Shown in pieces: positions 55,329 to 64,000 of a DNA stretch of 64,000 nucleotides. The stretch covers positions 62,001-126,000 of the forward strand of contig JAKFGP010000024.1 of NCBI GenBank assembly GCA_021502835.1. Reading direction: 5' to 3'. Positions within the stretch are counted from its first letter, which is position 1; the number at the start of each line of letters is the position of its first letter. Position numbers and translations under genes: made by a program. The DNA is from Streptomyces thinghirensis. Its GTDB lineage: Bacteria; Actinomycetota; Actinomycetia; Streptomycetales; Streptomycetaceae. The notes under the pieces were generated by a model. It saw nothing but the letters and a program-made list of their open reading frames with translations. It had not been told where the DNA came from and made no database searches.

Positions 55329-55441
55329 TGGACATCACGCGCGGTACGAGCGTCACGGGAGGGTCGTCCACTGTGTCCGCGGTGCGCCGGGGCGGGGCTC
55401 GAAGACGCGGTGCGCTCAGTCCGTCGCGGACGCCGCGGACG

Positions 55442-56653
55442 TCACCCAGCAGGCGCGGTGCTCGGTGCGGCGGAGGCCGCCGGCTTCTTCGCCGCGGCGC
55501 GTACGGCGGTGAGCTGGAGCAGCAGCGCCGCCGCCGCGAAGCCCGCCGCCCAGAGCGGGAGTACGGAACCGCTGCAGCCGAAGGCGAAGGCCGCGCCGCC
55601 GAGTCCGGAGCCGATCGCGCTGCCGAGGTAGAGGGCGGACTCGTTGAGGGCGACGGCGACCGGGGCCACCGCGTTCCCCGCGCGCTGCGAGGAGGTCGTT
55701 CTGCTGGAGGACCTGGAGCGCCCAGCCGACCGCGCCCCAGACCGCGATGGGGATCAGCGCGAGCAGCGGGGTGACGGAGGCGGTGATCCGGAAGGCGAGC
55801 AGCGAAGGGCGAGGATCGCCAGGATGCCGACGACCAGGGTGGCGGGCCGGCGGACCTTGTCCACGAGGGATCCGACGAGGACGCTGCCGAGTACGCCGCC
55901 GATGCCCCAGGCCCAGAGGTACGGGGTGATGTTGTCGACGCTTCCCATCGCGCCGGTGGCCATGACCGGGACGAAGTACGTGTAGAGGCCGAGGCTGGCG
56001 ATGGTGGCGGCGAGCAAGGGAGACTCCGACGACCGAGGCGACGCGGGGGTCGGTGACCACCTGGGCGCGCTGGCGCAGACTCACCGTCTCGGTGGCGGGG
56101 AGCTGCGGGAGCCGCAGCAGCAGTCCGATGAGGGAGACGACACCGATGCCCGTGACCAGCCACAGGGTGGCGCGCCAACTGGTGTGCTGGGCGATGTAGA
56201 CGCCGGCGGGCACGCCGATCACGGTGCCCGAGCTCATGCCGCCCATGATCACGGCGAGGGCGCGGCCCCGGCGCTCGCGTTCGACGAGCGAGGCGGCGGC
56301 GCCGCCGCGGCGAGCGCCAGGTAGAGGCCCGCGCCGACACCCGCGAAGGCGCGGGTGATCAGCAGCACGGGGAGCGAGGTGGCGGACGCCGAGCCCGCGT
56401 TGGCCAGGGCGAAGACGGCCAGGGAGGCCAGCAGGCCGGTGCGTACGCGAGAGGCGGAGAGCAGGGTGGCGAAGATCGGGGAGGCGATGGCGTACGCCAG
56501 GGTGAGGCGGTGACCATCTGGCCCGTGGAAGAGACGGTGGCGTCGAAGTTTGCCGCGATGGAGGGCAGCTGGCCCCGCGGTGACGTAGGCGTCGAGTCCG
56601 AGCGCGAAGGCGCCCAGGCCGAGCAGGGTAGACGAGTTTCACTGATTCCTCAT
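55442..56653 (-). CDS. MFS drug/sugar efflux transporter
   Basis: ATG 56653 leads into LLGLGAFALGLDAYVTAGQL and PSIAANFDATVSSTGQMVT. Twelve helices are likely, for example LTLAYAIASPIFATLLSA, ALAVIMGGMSSGTVIGVPAG, ASLGLYTYFVPVMATGAMG, RRPATLVVGILAILALRSL and LPLWAAGFAAAALLLQLTAV. The loop GSLVDKVRRPA is the MFS A-like motif. About 400 residues. Frames change near 56640, 56520, 56300, 56020 and 55690; stop near 55442. It is divergent from the ArsR-like gene at 56787, the usual regulator-pump arrangement. Confidence 0.9.
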
Positions 56654-56786
56654 TGTTCGAAACTTCCGGTACATCGGTACATTGAGGGGTGCGGGCGGGA
56701 CAGGGCAAACAGGAACGACGGATTCCGGCCACGTGCGACAAGGACGGAGCAGGAGGTGGGGTGAGCGGTTGTGCGATTCTTGAGGG

Positions 56787-57129
56787 GTGCGCCACTACTT
56801 CCACCCGGAGATCGAGGACGTCTGCCTGCCCGACGTTCTGTTCGCGCTGAGCGACGCCACCCGTCTGGGCATCGCCGTCGCGCTCGCGGACGGCGCCGAG
56901 CGCACGGCGGGTGAACTCGGCGGTTCCCTGGCCAAGTCGACGATGACCCACCACCTCAAGGTGCTGCGCGAGGCGGGCACGCTGCGGGTGCGGTCCGAGG
57001 GCACCCTGCTGCTACAACTCGCTGCGCCTGGAGGAGCTGGAGGCGCGGTTTCCCGGCCTGCTGGAGCAGCTTCTCGGCTTCGCCGTGAAGTGCGGCTACA
57101 CCTCGGCCGACGCCCGCCCCCGCGACTGA
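56787..57129 (+). CDS. ArsR/HTH_20-family regulator
   Basis: GTG 56787 starts RHYFHPEIEDVCLPDVLFAL. The winged helix reads ALSDATRLGIAVALADGAER, TAGELGGSLAKSTMTHHLKV and LREAGTLRVRSEGTL, typical of ArsR-like repressors of efflux genes. After an indel near 57012 it ends LEELEARFPGLLEQLLGFAV and KCGYTSADARPRD at TGA 57129. About 113 residues. The divergent MFS gene starts 133 bases away. Confidence 0.88.
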
Positions 57130-57185
57130 CGGGGGCTCGCGCGGCTCGGCCCGGCGGATCCCGCGAGCCGCGATGGTTCCGCGGT

Positions 57186-57511
57186 GTGCGGCGGTCGTAC
57201 TACCTCGTCGGGGCCGGACGGCGACTTCGACTGGACGGCGCCGGGCGATGACGTTTTCGCTTCCGGATCGACGAGATCCGGGAGGTCGGCGATCCACCTG
57301 TCGGGACGACGGCTCCCCCCGCTCTGGAAGCCGCTCCCGAGGTGGTGTTCTCCACCACGCTGTCGGCGGTGCAGGGCAATGCCCGGCCGGCTTCCGGTGG
57401 TCCGGCGGAGGAGATCGAGCGGTTGCGGGCCGAGCCGGGAGATGCCGGGCCGCTGGGCCCGGCGCCGGTCAGGCGTCGTTCTGTGGGCGTGGCCGCACCA
57501 GGCCGCTCTGG
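57186..57511 (+). CDS. Small unknown gene, weak
   Basis: GTG 57186 starts RRSYYLVG. After an indel the text runs GPDGDFDWTAPGDDV, FRFRIDEIREVGDPPVG and LEAAPEVVFSTTLSAVQGNA, then EEIERLRAEPGDAGPLG. About 110 residues, possibly the remnant of a longer gene. Nothing identifies its function. It converges with the response-regulator gene. Confidence 0.35.
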
Positions 57512-58160
57512 TAGGCGATGACGACGAGCTGGGCGCGGTCGCGGGCGTGGGTTTGGTCGCGGCGCGTTGGATGTGGCTGCGCACGGTCAAGGGGCTGACC
57601 ACTAGGTGGTCGGCGATCTCGGTGTTAAACCTGCCGTGAGCGGCCATGGACATGACCTCGCGTTCGCGTTCGGTGAGAGTGGCGAGGCGCTCGGGCGGGG
57701 CGAGCGGGGTGTCGTTGTCGGGCGTGCTCAGGAAGCGGGTGATGAGGGGCCCGGGGTCGCCGTGCGGGAGAGAGCAGGGGACTCGCCGGCCGCCACGGGT
57801 GCGGATGCCGGTCGGGAGGACGTCCGGGCCCACGTCCTTGCCGAGGAAGCCGCTGGCGCCGGCGCGCAGGGCCTTGGCGACGTTCTGGTCGTTCTCGAAA
57901 GTGGTGAGGATCAGGACGCGGGTGGCCGCCAGTTCGGGCCGGGAGCAGATGCCGGACGTCGCGGTCAGACCGTCGGTGCCGAGCATGCAGGATGTCCGTG
58001 AGGACCACGTCGGGTTCGTGGGCGCGGGTGAGGTCGATCGCCTCCCTGGCCGTCGGTGGCCTCCGCGACGACGGTCATGTCCGGGTCCGAGCCGATGAGG
58101 ATGCGGAACGTGGCCCGCAGCAGGGGCCTGGTCGTCGGCGGGCAGGACGCGGATGGTCGT
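57469..58160 (-). CDS. NarL/LuxR-type response regulator
   Basis: The receiver domain has the acidic pair LPADDQALLRATF, the phospho-acceptor Asp in PDVVLTDILML, the Thr in LILTTFEND and the Lys in GASGFLGKDVGPD. The output domain is a LuxR helix-turn-helix: LATLTEREREVMSMAAHGR, NTEIADHLVVSPLTVRSHI. About 225 residues, ending at TGA 57471-57469. Expected to act with the histidine kinase fragment directly upstream. The usual start Met is not seen: an ACG stands at 58160-58158 where ATG would be expected. Frames change near 58040, 57985, 57830 and 57620. Confidence 0.85.
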
Positions 58161-58162
58161 GG

Positions 58163-58640
58163 GGCGGCGCTTTCGTCGTGGCCGTGCAGGGGGAGGGCGC
58201 AGGAGACTTCGAAGCCGCCTTCCGGGCGGGGCCGGCGGCGTGGAAGGTGCCGCCCGCGGCGAGGGCGCTGCTCGCGCATGCCGAGGAGCCCGAAGCGCCG
58301 TGGCCCGGGCCGGGCGGGGGGAGCGGGGCGGGCGGTGGTGGTGTCGTTGGTGACCGTCAGGGTCCGGAAGTGGGGGTGTAGGCGAGGCCGGACCCCGCGG
58401 TGCGGGAACCGGCGTGCTTGGAGACGTTGGTGAGGGCTTCCTGGACGATCCGGTACGCCGTCAGGTCGGAGGCCCGGAGCGAGCGGTCGCGGGTCCCCCG
58501 CCACGGTGACGGTGACGGCCAGGTCGGCCGCCGCGCAGGCGGTCACCAGGTCGGGCAGCCGGTCCGGAGCCCGGCGCGGGGGCCAACTCGTCCTCGGTGT
58601 CGGTGTCCTGGCGCAGCAGCTCCGGCTGCGTCCTCTCCTA
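58163..58640 (-). pseudogene. Histidine kinase C-terminal fragment
   Basis: Minus-strand text TQPELLRQDTDTEDELAPAP and LPDLVTACAAADLAVTVTVA is followed by the N-box DLTAYRIVQEALTNVSKHAG (about 58465-58405) and the G2-box FGLLGMRE (about 58292-58268), ending GHDESAAP just before the response regulator. This is the ATPase end of a NarX/DesK-type sensor kinase. The dimerisation helix with the phospho-His and the membrane part are missing upstream on this strand. The frame meets a stop near 58646 and the sequence changes character there. Confidence 0.75.
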
Positions 58641-58880
58641 CGGGGTGATGCCGGGGCCGCCTCCGCTGTGGTCCGGCATCGCGCTGTCCGCGCTCGCCTG
58701 CGCGGCGCTGCCCCGGCGGCGCAGCGCGCCCTTGCGGGTGCTGGCGGTGACCGCGCTGTGCATGGTGGCCGTGTCCGCGCTGGGGCCACCTGGTGACGGC
58801 CATGACCATGGCCCCCTCCATTGGTCGCGCAGTACTCCGTCGGCCTGCGTGTGGAGCGCCGGATGGCCTGGTACCCTCGC
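58640..58880 (+). pseudogene. Inverted histidine kinase N-terminal (membrane) fragment
   Basis: Plus-strand text GVMPGPPPLWSGIALSALAC, AALPRRRSAPLRVLAVTALC and MVAVSALG, then VTAMTMAP and YSVGLRVERRMAWY, is the multi-helix membrane domain that normally begins this kind of sensor kinase. It lies head-on against the kinase end on the other strand and lacks its own first helices and catalytic part. It is probably the missing half of the same gene after an inversion or a misassembly. Confidence 0.6.
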
Positions 58881-59211
58881 GGCCCTGCGCGAACTCAAGT
58901 CTCTCCGCATCCGATCTTGCGGTACCTTCCAAGAGTCGCGAGCGGGGCCCCTCGCGGCGTCGTGCGCCTGCCGTCACTTTCCCCTGGTGCGACCGCACGA
59001 GGACGAGAGCCGTCTCCTCCCTGGGGAGGACGGCGTCCGTGGGCCGTCCGGTCCCGGCCGGACGCCCCGGCTGCACAGCCGTGACGTGAGCCACCCGTGT
59101 GCATTTCGCGCCGGGGAGTTTGCCGCCGCATAGACGGGTGGAGGGGGGCTCTGTGATCCACCGGGGCGACAAACCGGTGGATAGTACGTGAGAGCTAAGG
59201 GAGAGGCGTTG

Positions 59212-59289
59212 ATGTCCTCGAAGCGACGTCGTAAGAAGAAGGCCCGCCGCAAGAACGGCGCGAACCACGGCAGCCGTCCGCAGAGCTGA
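59212..59289 (+). CDS. bL37-like mini ribosomal protein, 25 aa
   Basis: ATG 59212 gives a 25-residue peptide MSSKRRRKKKARRKNGANHG then SRPQS, with TGA at 59289. Mycobacteria have a 24-residue 50S protein, bL37, of matching length and layout (basic Arg/Lys head, then ANHGKRP-like end). The conserved ANHGxRP is present here. A GGGAGAG ribosome site (59199-59205) precedes the start, and a strong hairpin follows. The gene is too short for normal gene callers. Its expected place is the large ribosomal subunit, near the peptidyl-transferase region by analogy. Confidence 0.8.
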   Translation: MSSKRRRKKKARRKNGANHGSRPQS

Positions 59290-59306
59290 GGGCGAGTCGA
59301 CGCATC

Positions 59307-59333
59307 GGGTGGGTGGCGCATGCGCACCCACCC
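59307..59333 (+). terminator. Rho-independent-like hairpin after bL37
   Basis: GGGTGGGT (59307-59314) pairs perfectly with ACCCACCC (59326-59333), and the loop itself is the palindrome GCGCATGCGC (59316-59325). Confidence 0.75.
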
Positions 59334-59403
59334 GGCGCTTTCCCGGCGCGGTGCGCGGCAAGATCGTGGCGTGTTTCCCGTCCTGCGGGAAACCTGGGAC
59401 GCC

Positions 59404-60758
59404 ATGGCGAGACTCGGAAAACAGCGGCCCCGCGGACGCGCGGGGCGGCCCGGCACTCGGCGCACGCTGACCCGCACCGCTGCTGTACATTCCTTCATCC
59501 CTGGGCGACGTGCTCGGCGCCGGGGTCTACGTCCTGGTGGGGCGGGTGGCCGCCGACGCCGGCGGAGCGGTGTGGGTGCCGCTGCTCGTCGCCCTGCTCC
59601 TGGCGATGCTGACCGCCGCCTCCTACGCCGAGCTGGCCACGAAGTACCCGAGGGCGGGCGGCGCCCTCCCACTACGCCACCCGCGCCTTCGGACCGTTCG
59701 CCGGCTTCGTCGCGGGCTTCTGCATGCTCGCCGCCGGCATCGTCTCCGTGGCCGCGCTCGCCCGCGGCTTCGGGGGCGACTACCTCTCCGCCTTCGTGAC
59801 GCTGCCGGTCGGACTCGTCGCCGTGCTGTTCCTCGCCCTGCTCGCGCTGGTCAACGCGCGGGGGCATCAAGGAGTCGACCCGCGCCAACGTCGCCGCCAC
59901 CGTCGTCGAGGTCGGCGGTCTCCTCGTCATCGTCGCCCTCGGTGTCTGGCTGCTGCTGCGCGGCGACGGCGACGTGGGGCGGCTGGGACAGCTGGGTACA
60001 CCCGGAGAAGGGGCCGCGGCGGCCGTACTGAGCGGCTCCGTCCTGGCGTACTACTCCTTCGTCGGCTTCGAGACGTCCGTGAACGTCGCCGAGGAGACCC
60101 GCGACCCCCGGCGCTCCTACCCACGCGCCCTGTTCGGTGCCCCTCGCCACCCGGTGCGGTGTACGTGCTGGTGGGCCTCGCCGCGTCAGTGGCGGTGCCG
60201 ACCGCCCGGCTGGCCGAGTCGAGCGGTCCGCTGCTGGAGGTCGTCGAGGCGGCGGGCGGCGTCCCGACCCGGCTGTTCAGCGCCATCGCGCTCGTCGCCG
60301 TGGCGAACGGTGCGCTGCTCACCGGCATCATGTCGTCCCGCCTGGCCTACGGCATGGCCCGGGACGGGCTGCTGCCCGCCGCGCTGGCCAAGGTGCTGCC
60401 CGGCCGCCGCACGCCGTGGGCCGCGATCGCGGTCACGACCCTGCTGTCGATGCTCCTGGCGCTCACCGGCAGCGTCGCCACCCTGGCGTCCACCCTGGTC
60501 CTGCTGCTGCTCGTGGTCTTCCTCATGGTCAACACGGCCGTACTCGTGCTGCGCCGCGACCCGGGCGAGGCCGACCACTTCCGGGCCCCGACTGTGCTCC
60601 CCGTGCTGGGCGCCCTGTCCTGCGTGGCGCTCGCCACGCAGATCGAGGCCGAGGTGTGGCTGCGCGGGCTTCTGGTCGTGGCGGTGGGGACGGTGCTCGC
60701 CGCGCTCGCCGCCGCACGGCGGACGGCCAAGGGCGCGGACCGGGCCGGGCGCGGGTGA
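59404..60758 (+). CDS. APC-family amino acid permease
   Basis: ATG 59404. After an indel near 59500 the text reads LGDVLGAGVYVLVGRVAADA, a canonical first helix of APC permeases. It continues VPLLVALLLAMLTAASYAEL, FGPFAGFVAGFCMLAAGIVS, SGSVLAYYSFVGFETSVNVA with EETRDPRRSYPRAL, RLFSAIALVAVANGALLTGI, MSSRLAYGMARDGLLPAALA, LLLLLVVFLMVNTAVLVLRR and EAEVWLRGLLVVAVGTVLAA. About twelve helices; 450 residues. Imports or exchanges amino acids or amines. Frames change near 59665, 59865, 59980 and 60145. The C-terminal half from 60150 is unbroken to TGA 60758. Confidence 0.9.
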
Positions 60759-60954
60759 TCCGGGCGCGGTGGACCGGTTGCGGCCGACCGGTCGCGGAGC
60801 CGCCGACTGCGCGGCCGTCGGTCACGCGGCCGTCGGTCACGAGCGTGTCATTCCGGCGTGGGGGAGGGCGCGCCACCGGTCGGGCCGGGGCGCCGCCCCC
60901 GTGCCAGAATGGACGCCCCCCGCAGCCCGACCGTTCCCGCCCCAGAGGTTCCCC

Positions 60955-61613
60955 GTGACCAAGTCCGTTGCCCGTGAGCCGCAGCGACGCAACGCGCGGT
61001 CCAACCGGGCGCGCATCCTGGCCACGGCCCGCCGGGAACTGGGGCGGAACCCGGACACCACCCTCGAGGAACTGGCCCGTGCCGCCGGTGTCGTACGGCG
61101 GACCCTCTTCGGCCACTTCCCGGGGCGCGCGGCGCTGTTGGAGGCCCTCGCCGAGGAGGCGTCCGAGGTGCTGCGGAGCGCGATGGCCGCCGGGGCGGAG
61201 CGGGTCGGGCCCGCCGAGCCCGCCGAGCGCGCGCTCGCGCACTTCGTGCTGCTGATGTGGCCGGTGGGCGACCGCTACCGGATGCTGCTGGCGCTGGCCC
61301 GGCACGACCTGGGCGTGGAGCGCGTGGCCGAGATCCTGGCCCCGGCCCGCGCCGAGGTCACCGCCATCCTGGAGCGCGGGCAGCGGGACGGAGTCTTCCC
61401 CCCGGCCACCTGCCGCCCGCCGTGCTGAGCGCCGGCCTGGAGGCGATGACGGTCGCGCTGCTGGAGCAGGTCAACACCGGAGCGCTGGAGGACGACGGCA
61501 CCCGCGTCGCGACCGCCCAGCTCATCGCGGCCGGCGTACCGGAGGAGCGGGCCCGGACGGTGGTCGAGGACGTGGCCCCGACGGTGACCGCGGAGGGTGT
61601 CGCGGACGAGTGA
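60955..61613 (+). CDS. TetR-family regulator
   Basis: GTG 60955 starts TKSVAREPQRRNARSNRARI and the helix-turn-helix reads TLEELARAAGVVRRTLFGHF then PGRAALLEALAEEA. The ligand domain includes RALAHFVLLMWPVGDRYRML and LALARHDLGVERVAEILAPA. One indel near 61410 separates it from the tail PAVLSAGLEAMTVALLEQVN and RTVVEDVAPTVTAEGVADE. About 220 residues. It resembles the minus-strand TetR at 61814-62412 (same LGR/PDxxLxEIA layout), so the two may be paralogues. Confidence 0.88.
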
Positions 61614-61724
61614 GCCGCGGCCCGTGTCCCCGTCGGGGCCACGGCTCGTATCTCCGTAGGGGCCGCCGCCCGTACTCCGTAGGGCGGGTTCGTGCGCCCC
61701 GTGACCCGCCGGGTTCGCCCGCGC

Positions 61725-61798
61725 CCCCTCACCCCAGTACGGCGAGCAAGCCCCGCCTCCGTCACCCCTCACCTCAAGTACGGCGAGCAGGCCCCGCC
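61725..61798. repeat. Short imperfect tandem repeat
   Basis: The units 61725-61757 and 61765-61798 share CCCCTCACC, then AGTACGGCGAGCA and GCCCCGCC. They lie between the two convergent TetR genes and could fold or end transcription. Confidence 0.6.
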
Positions 61799-61813
61799 CC
61801 CGCCCCGCCCCCG

Positions 61814-62412
61814 TCACCCCTCGCCGCGCAGAGCGCGCTACCGCCCCTGTCGCGGCGTCGGCGCCCACCCCCGCGACGATCCAGCGCGGCCACGGCGGCG
61901 CCCGTGCCGTCGTCGTCCCAGACACCGCGACGCGCGCAGCCCAGGAGCGCCAGCAGGTGCGCCTCCAGCGCCGCGCCGAGCACACCGGCCGGCACGGCGG
62001 TGTGGAAGACGCCCGCGCGCCGGCCACGGGCGAGGATGCCGGCGAGCCTGTCACGGGCCGGGGCGAGGATCGCGCTCACCCCTTCCGGGCCGAGGCCGCG
62101 GTGGCGGGCGAGGGCGATGAGCGATGCCGTAGCGGTCGCCGATCGGCCACAGGTCGAGGACGAACCGGGCCAGGGCGACGGCGGGATCGTCGTCCGGGGC
62201 CGGCGCGTCCGTGCCGCCGATCGCGTGCAGTACCGCCTCCGCGGCCTCCCTCGACGAGCCCTCCGACCAGTGCGTCCCGGCCGGCGAAGTGGCCGTAGAG
62301 GGGTGCGACGCGCCACGCCGGCGGCCGCGGCGATCTCCGTGAGGCTGCTGTCGGGGTCGCGGCCCAGTTCCCGCTCGGCCGCTCGCAGGATGCGGGCGCG
62401 TGTGGTGGTCAC
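61814..62412 (-). CDS. TetR-family repressor of the DHA2 pump
   Basis: GTG 62412 starts TTTRARILRAAERELGRDPD then SSLTEIAAAAGVARR, the TetR helix-turn-helix. Later text is AVALARFVLDLWPIGDRYGI, LARHRGLGPEGVSAILAPAR and DRLAGILARGRRAGVFHTAV then PAGVLGAALEAHLLALLGCA. About 200 residues. Frames change near 62310, 62240, 62130 and 61850. It is divergent from the DHA2 transporter at 62664, with a perfect TTGCAC-N6-GTGCAA palindrome (62565-62582) between them. Confidence 0.85.
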
Positions 62413-62564
62413 GTCGGTACCTCGATCGGAAGGGGCGCTTGACGCGAGGCGCGCCCGGTGGAAATGGCTCGTTGGAAGGGGCCCGTTGGTAGGGGGCCCG
62501 ACGACAGGGGCCCGCCGACAGGGACCAGCCGGCAGGGACCCGCCGGCCGAGCCCTCCGGGATAT

Positions 62565-62582
62565 TTGCACGCCACTGTGCAA
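62565..62582. promoter_or_regulatory. Candidate TetR operator for the DHA2 pump
   Basis: TTGCAC (62565-62570) and GTGCAA (62577-62582) are a perfect inverted repeat with a six-base spacer, placed 82 bases before the pump start and 153 bases from the regulator start. Confidence 0.7.
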
Positions 62583-62663
62583 CAAACTACTCTGTCACCA
62601 GTCTGCACATCGATGGGCAATTAACTGCCCCTCACTCGCTTGCCCTCTTTCCCGGGAGCCCCC

Positions 62664-64000
62664 ATGCCCCTCCTAGCCACCACACCCGTCGACAAGATGA
62701 CCGGGCCCTACGCACGGCGCTGGTGGGCGCTTGTCGTGCTGTGTCTGAGCCTGCTGATCGTCGTCATGGCCAACACGTCCCTGATCGTGGCCGCGCCGGA
62801 CATGACGACCGACCTGGGCCTGAGCAGCAGCGACCTGCAGTGGGTCATCGACGGCTACACCGTCCCGTACGCCGCGTTGATGCTGGTGCTGGGCTCGATC
62901 GGCGACAAGTACAGCCGTCGAGGCGCGCTGATCACCGGCCTGGTGATCTTCGCCGGCGGTTCGGTGATGGGCAGCCTGGTGGACGAGACCGGGCTGGTCA
63001 TCGCGGCTCGGGCGATCATGGGCGTCGGTGCCGCCGTCGTCATGCCGGCCACGCTGTCCCTGCTGGTCGCGGTCTTCCCGAAGGGGAGCGGGCCCGCGCC
63101 ATCACGGCCTGGACCGCCACCTCCGGCCTCGCCATCGCGGTCGGTCCGCTGGTCGCCGGGTGGCTCCTGGAGGACCACGCCTGGGGCTCGACCTTCCTGG
63201 TCAACGTCCCCATCGCGGTCGCCGCCGTCGTCGGCGCGCTGATCCTCGTACCGCCGTCCAAGGCGGCCGGCATGGGCCGGATCGACTACGTGGGCGGTCT
63301 GCTCTCCATCGTCTCCGTCGGCAGCCTGGTCTACGCGAGCATCGAGGGCCCGCACTTCGGCTGGGGCGCCGGCCCGGTCGCCGCGGCCGTCGCCGCGGGC
63401 CTCGGCCTGGTGGCCTTCGTGTGGTGGGAACTGCGCCACCCGCACCCCATGCTGGACGTGCGCAGGTTCCTGCTGCGGCCCTTCAGCGGCTCGATGCTGG
63501 CGGTGCTGTTCTTCTTCTTCGGCACCTACGGCGCCATCTACTACGCCACGCAGTTCCTGCAGTTCGTGCTCGGCTACGGGGCCCTGGAGACCGGCGTACG
63601 CCTGCTGCCGCTGGCCGGGGCCGTGTTCGTCGGCGCCGCGGCGACCGGGAAGCTGACCCCGAAGCTGGGCGTGAAGGCGATGGTGGGGTCCGGCATGGTG
63701 ATCGGCACCGTCGGTGTCCTCCTCCTGGTCCTCATCGAGAGGACTCGACGTACGCCGACTTCCTGGCCCCGATGCTGCTGCTCGGCCTCGCGATCAGGCT
63801 GAGCGTGTCCCCGGCCACCGACACCATCATGGGCTCCTTCCCGGAGAGCGAGCTGGGCGTCGGCGGCGGCGCCAACGACACCGCGCTGGAGCTCGGCGGC
63901 TCGCTCGGCATCGCCGTGCTGGGCTCCCTGCTCGGCACCGCCTACCGGGACGAACTCGCCGACCTGGTGGGCAACCGGCTCCCGGCCGCCGCGCTGGACA
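62664..64000 (+). CDS. DHA2-type (14-helix) MFS multidrug exporter, 3' end outside window
   Basis: ATG 62664 starts PLLATTPVDKMTGPYARRWW. Helices are clear, for example ALVVLCLSLLIVVMANTSLI with VAAPDMTTDLGLSSSDLQWV and IDGYTVPYAALMLVLGSIGD. The A-loop KYSRRGALI and motif C-like AIAVGPLVAGWLLEDHAWGS then TFLVNVPIAVAAVVGALILV mark the proton-antiporter drug-efflux group. Residues beyond FSGSMLAVLFFFFGTYGAIY continue to the window end. Frames change near 63090 and 63750. Expression is probably controlled by the divergent TetR protein. Confidence 0.92.

Noticed and set aside
58793..59133. Plus-strand gene continuing past the kinase membrane fragment
   Set aside because: After about 58,880 the text loses protein character; no plausible kinase or other domain follows before bL37.
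61725..61798. CRISPR-like array
   Set aside because: Only two imperfect GC-rich units with a seven-base gap; no spacers and no cas genes.

Overview
The window looks like Streptomyces or a close relative. It has very high GC with strong third-position GC bias, frequent GTG starts, GTGA/ATGA stop-start overlaps, a bL37-like mini ribosomal protein gene, and many LacI/TetR/ROK regulators. Most genes are broken by single-base indels, and their products are legible only by joining two or three reading frames. The breaks hit housekeeping-like, catabolic and defence genes alike, so the simplest reading is an unpolished long-read assembly rather than mass gene decay. Coordinates below are for reconstructed genes; a few (bL37, permease 1, the NLR-partner membrane protein) read cleanly.

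Layout. (1) 1-9,700, defence island A: a MORC/MutL-type GHKL ATPase, an Mrr-nuclease/SF2-helicase fusion, an unknown protein, a sigma-region-4-like/winged-helix DNA-binding protein, a second unknown and an AbrB-like protein, facing a C5-cytosine methyltransferase plus Vsr, with a divergent Eco29kI-type GIY-YIG endonuclease. (2) 9,700-12,300: decayed or unassigned DNA with a tyrosine-recombinase tail. (3) 12,340-16,743: a giant sacsin-type ATPase with a DUF3883/NO VEIN-like end. (4) 16,749-19,880: two nested or abutting IS-type units. (5) 19,900-27,600, visibly AT-richer, defence island B: CBS protein, type I-like HsdM with a RAMA-like tail, and a Cap4-like-nuclease/STAND NTPase/HEAT protein. 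(6) 28,200-33,500: membrane protein, GNAT acetyltransferase, two TetR regulators, SDR oxidoreductase. (7) 33,640-38,870: HPr-kinase-like P-loop protein, a two-helix membrane protein and an NB-ARC/WD40 NLR that share a Gly/Asn-rich motif. (8) 38,845-42,210: unknown, aldo/keto reductase, unknown. (9) 42,160-55,330: an alpha-mannan/N-glycan utilisation locus. (10) 55,440-64,000: MFS/ArsR pair, a rearranged two-component system, bL37, APC permease, TetR regulators and a DHA2-type MFS pump cut by the window end.

How genes work together. Island A combines a plausible type II restriction-modification set (methyltransferase, mismatch-repair Vsr, GIY-YIG nuclease) with an ATPase-helicase-nuclease module of the kind reported for prokaryotic MORC-like systems. 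Island B holds an apparent abortive-infection sensor beside a lone HsdM. The NLR and its membrane partner look like a sensor-effector pair linked by an amyloid-like motif. The mannan locus is coherent: extracellular GH76, an ABC importer (binding protein and two permeases), GH38 and GH125 alpha-mannosidases, a ROK sugar kinase, a class I mannose-6-phosphate isomerase and a LacI repressor, with candidate operators in the divergent promoter region.

No tRNA, rRNA or CRISPR array was recognised.
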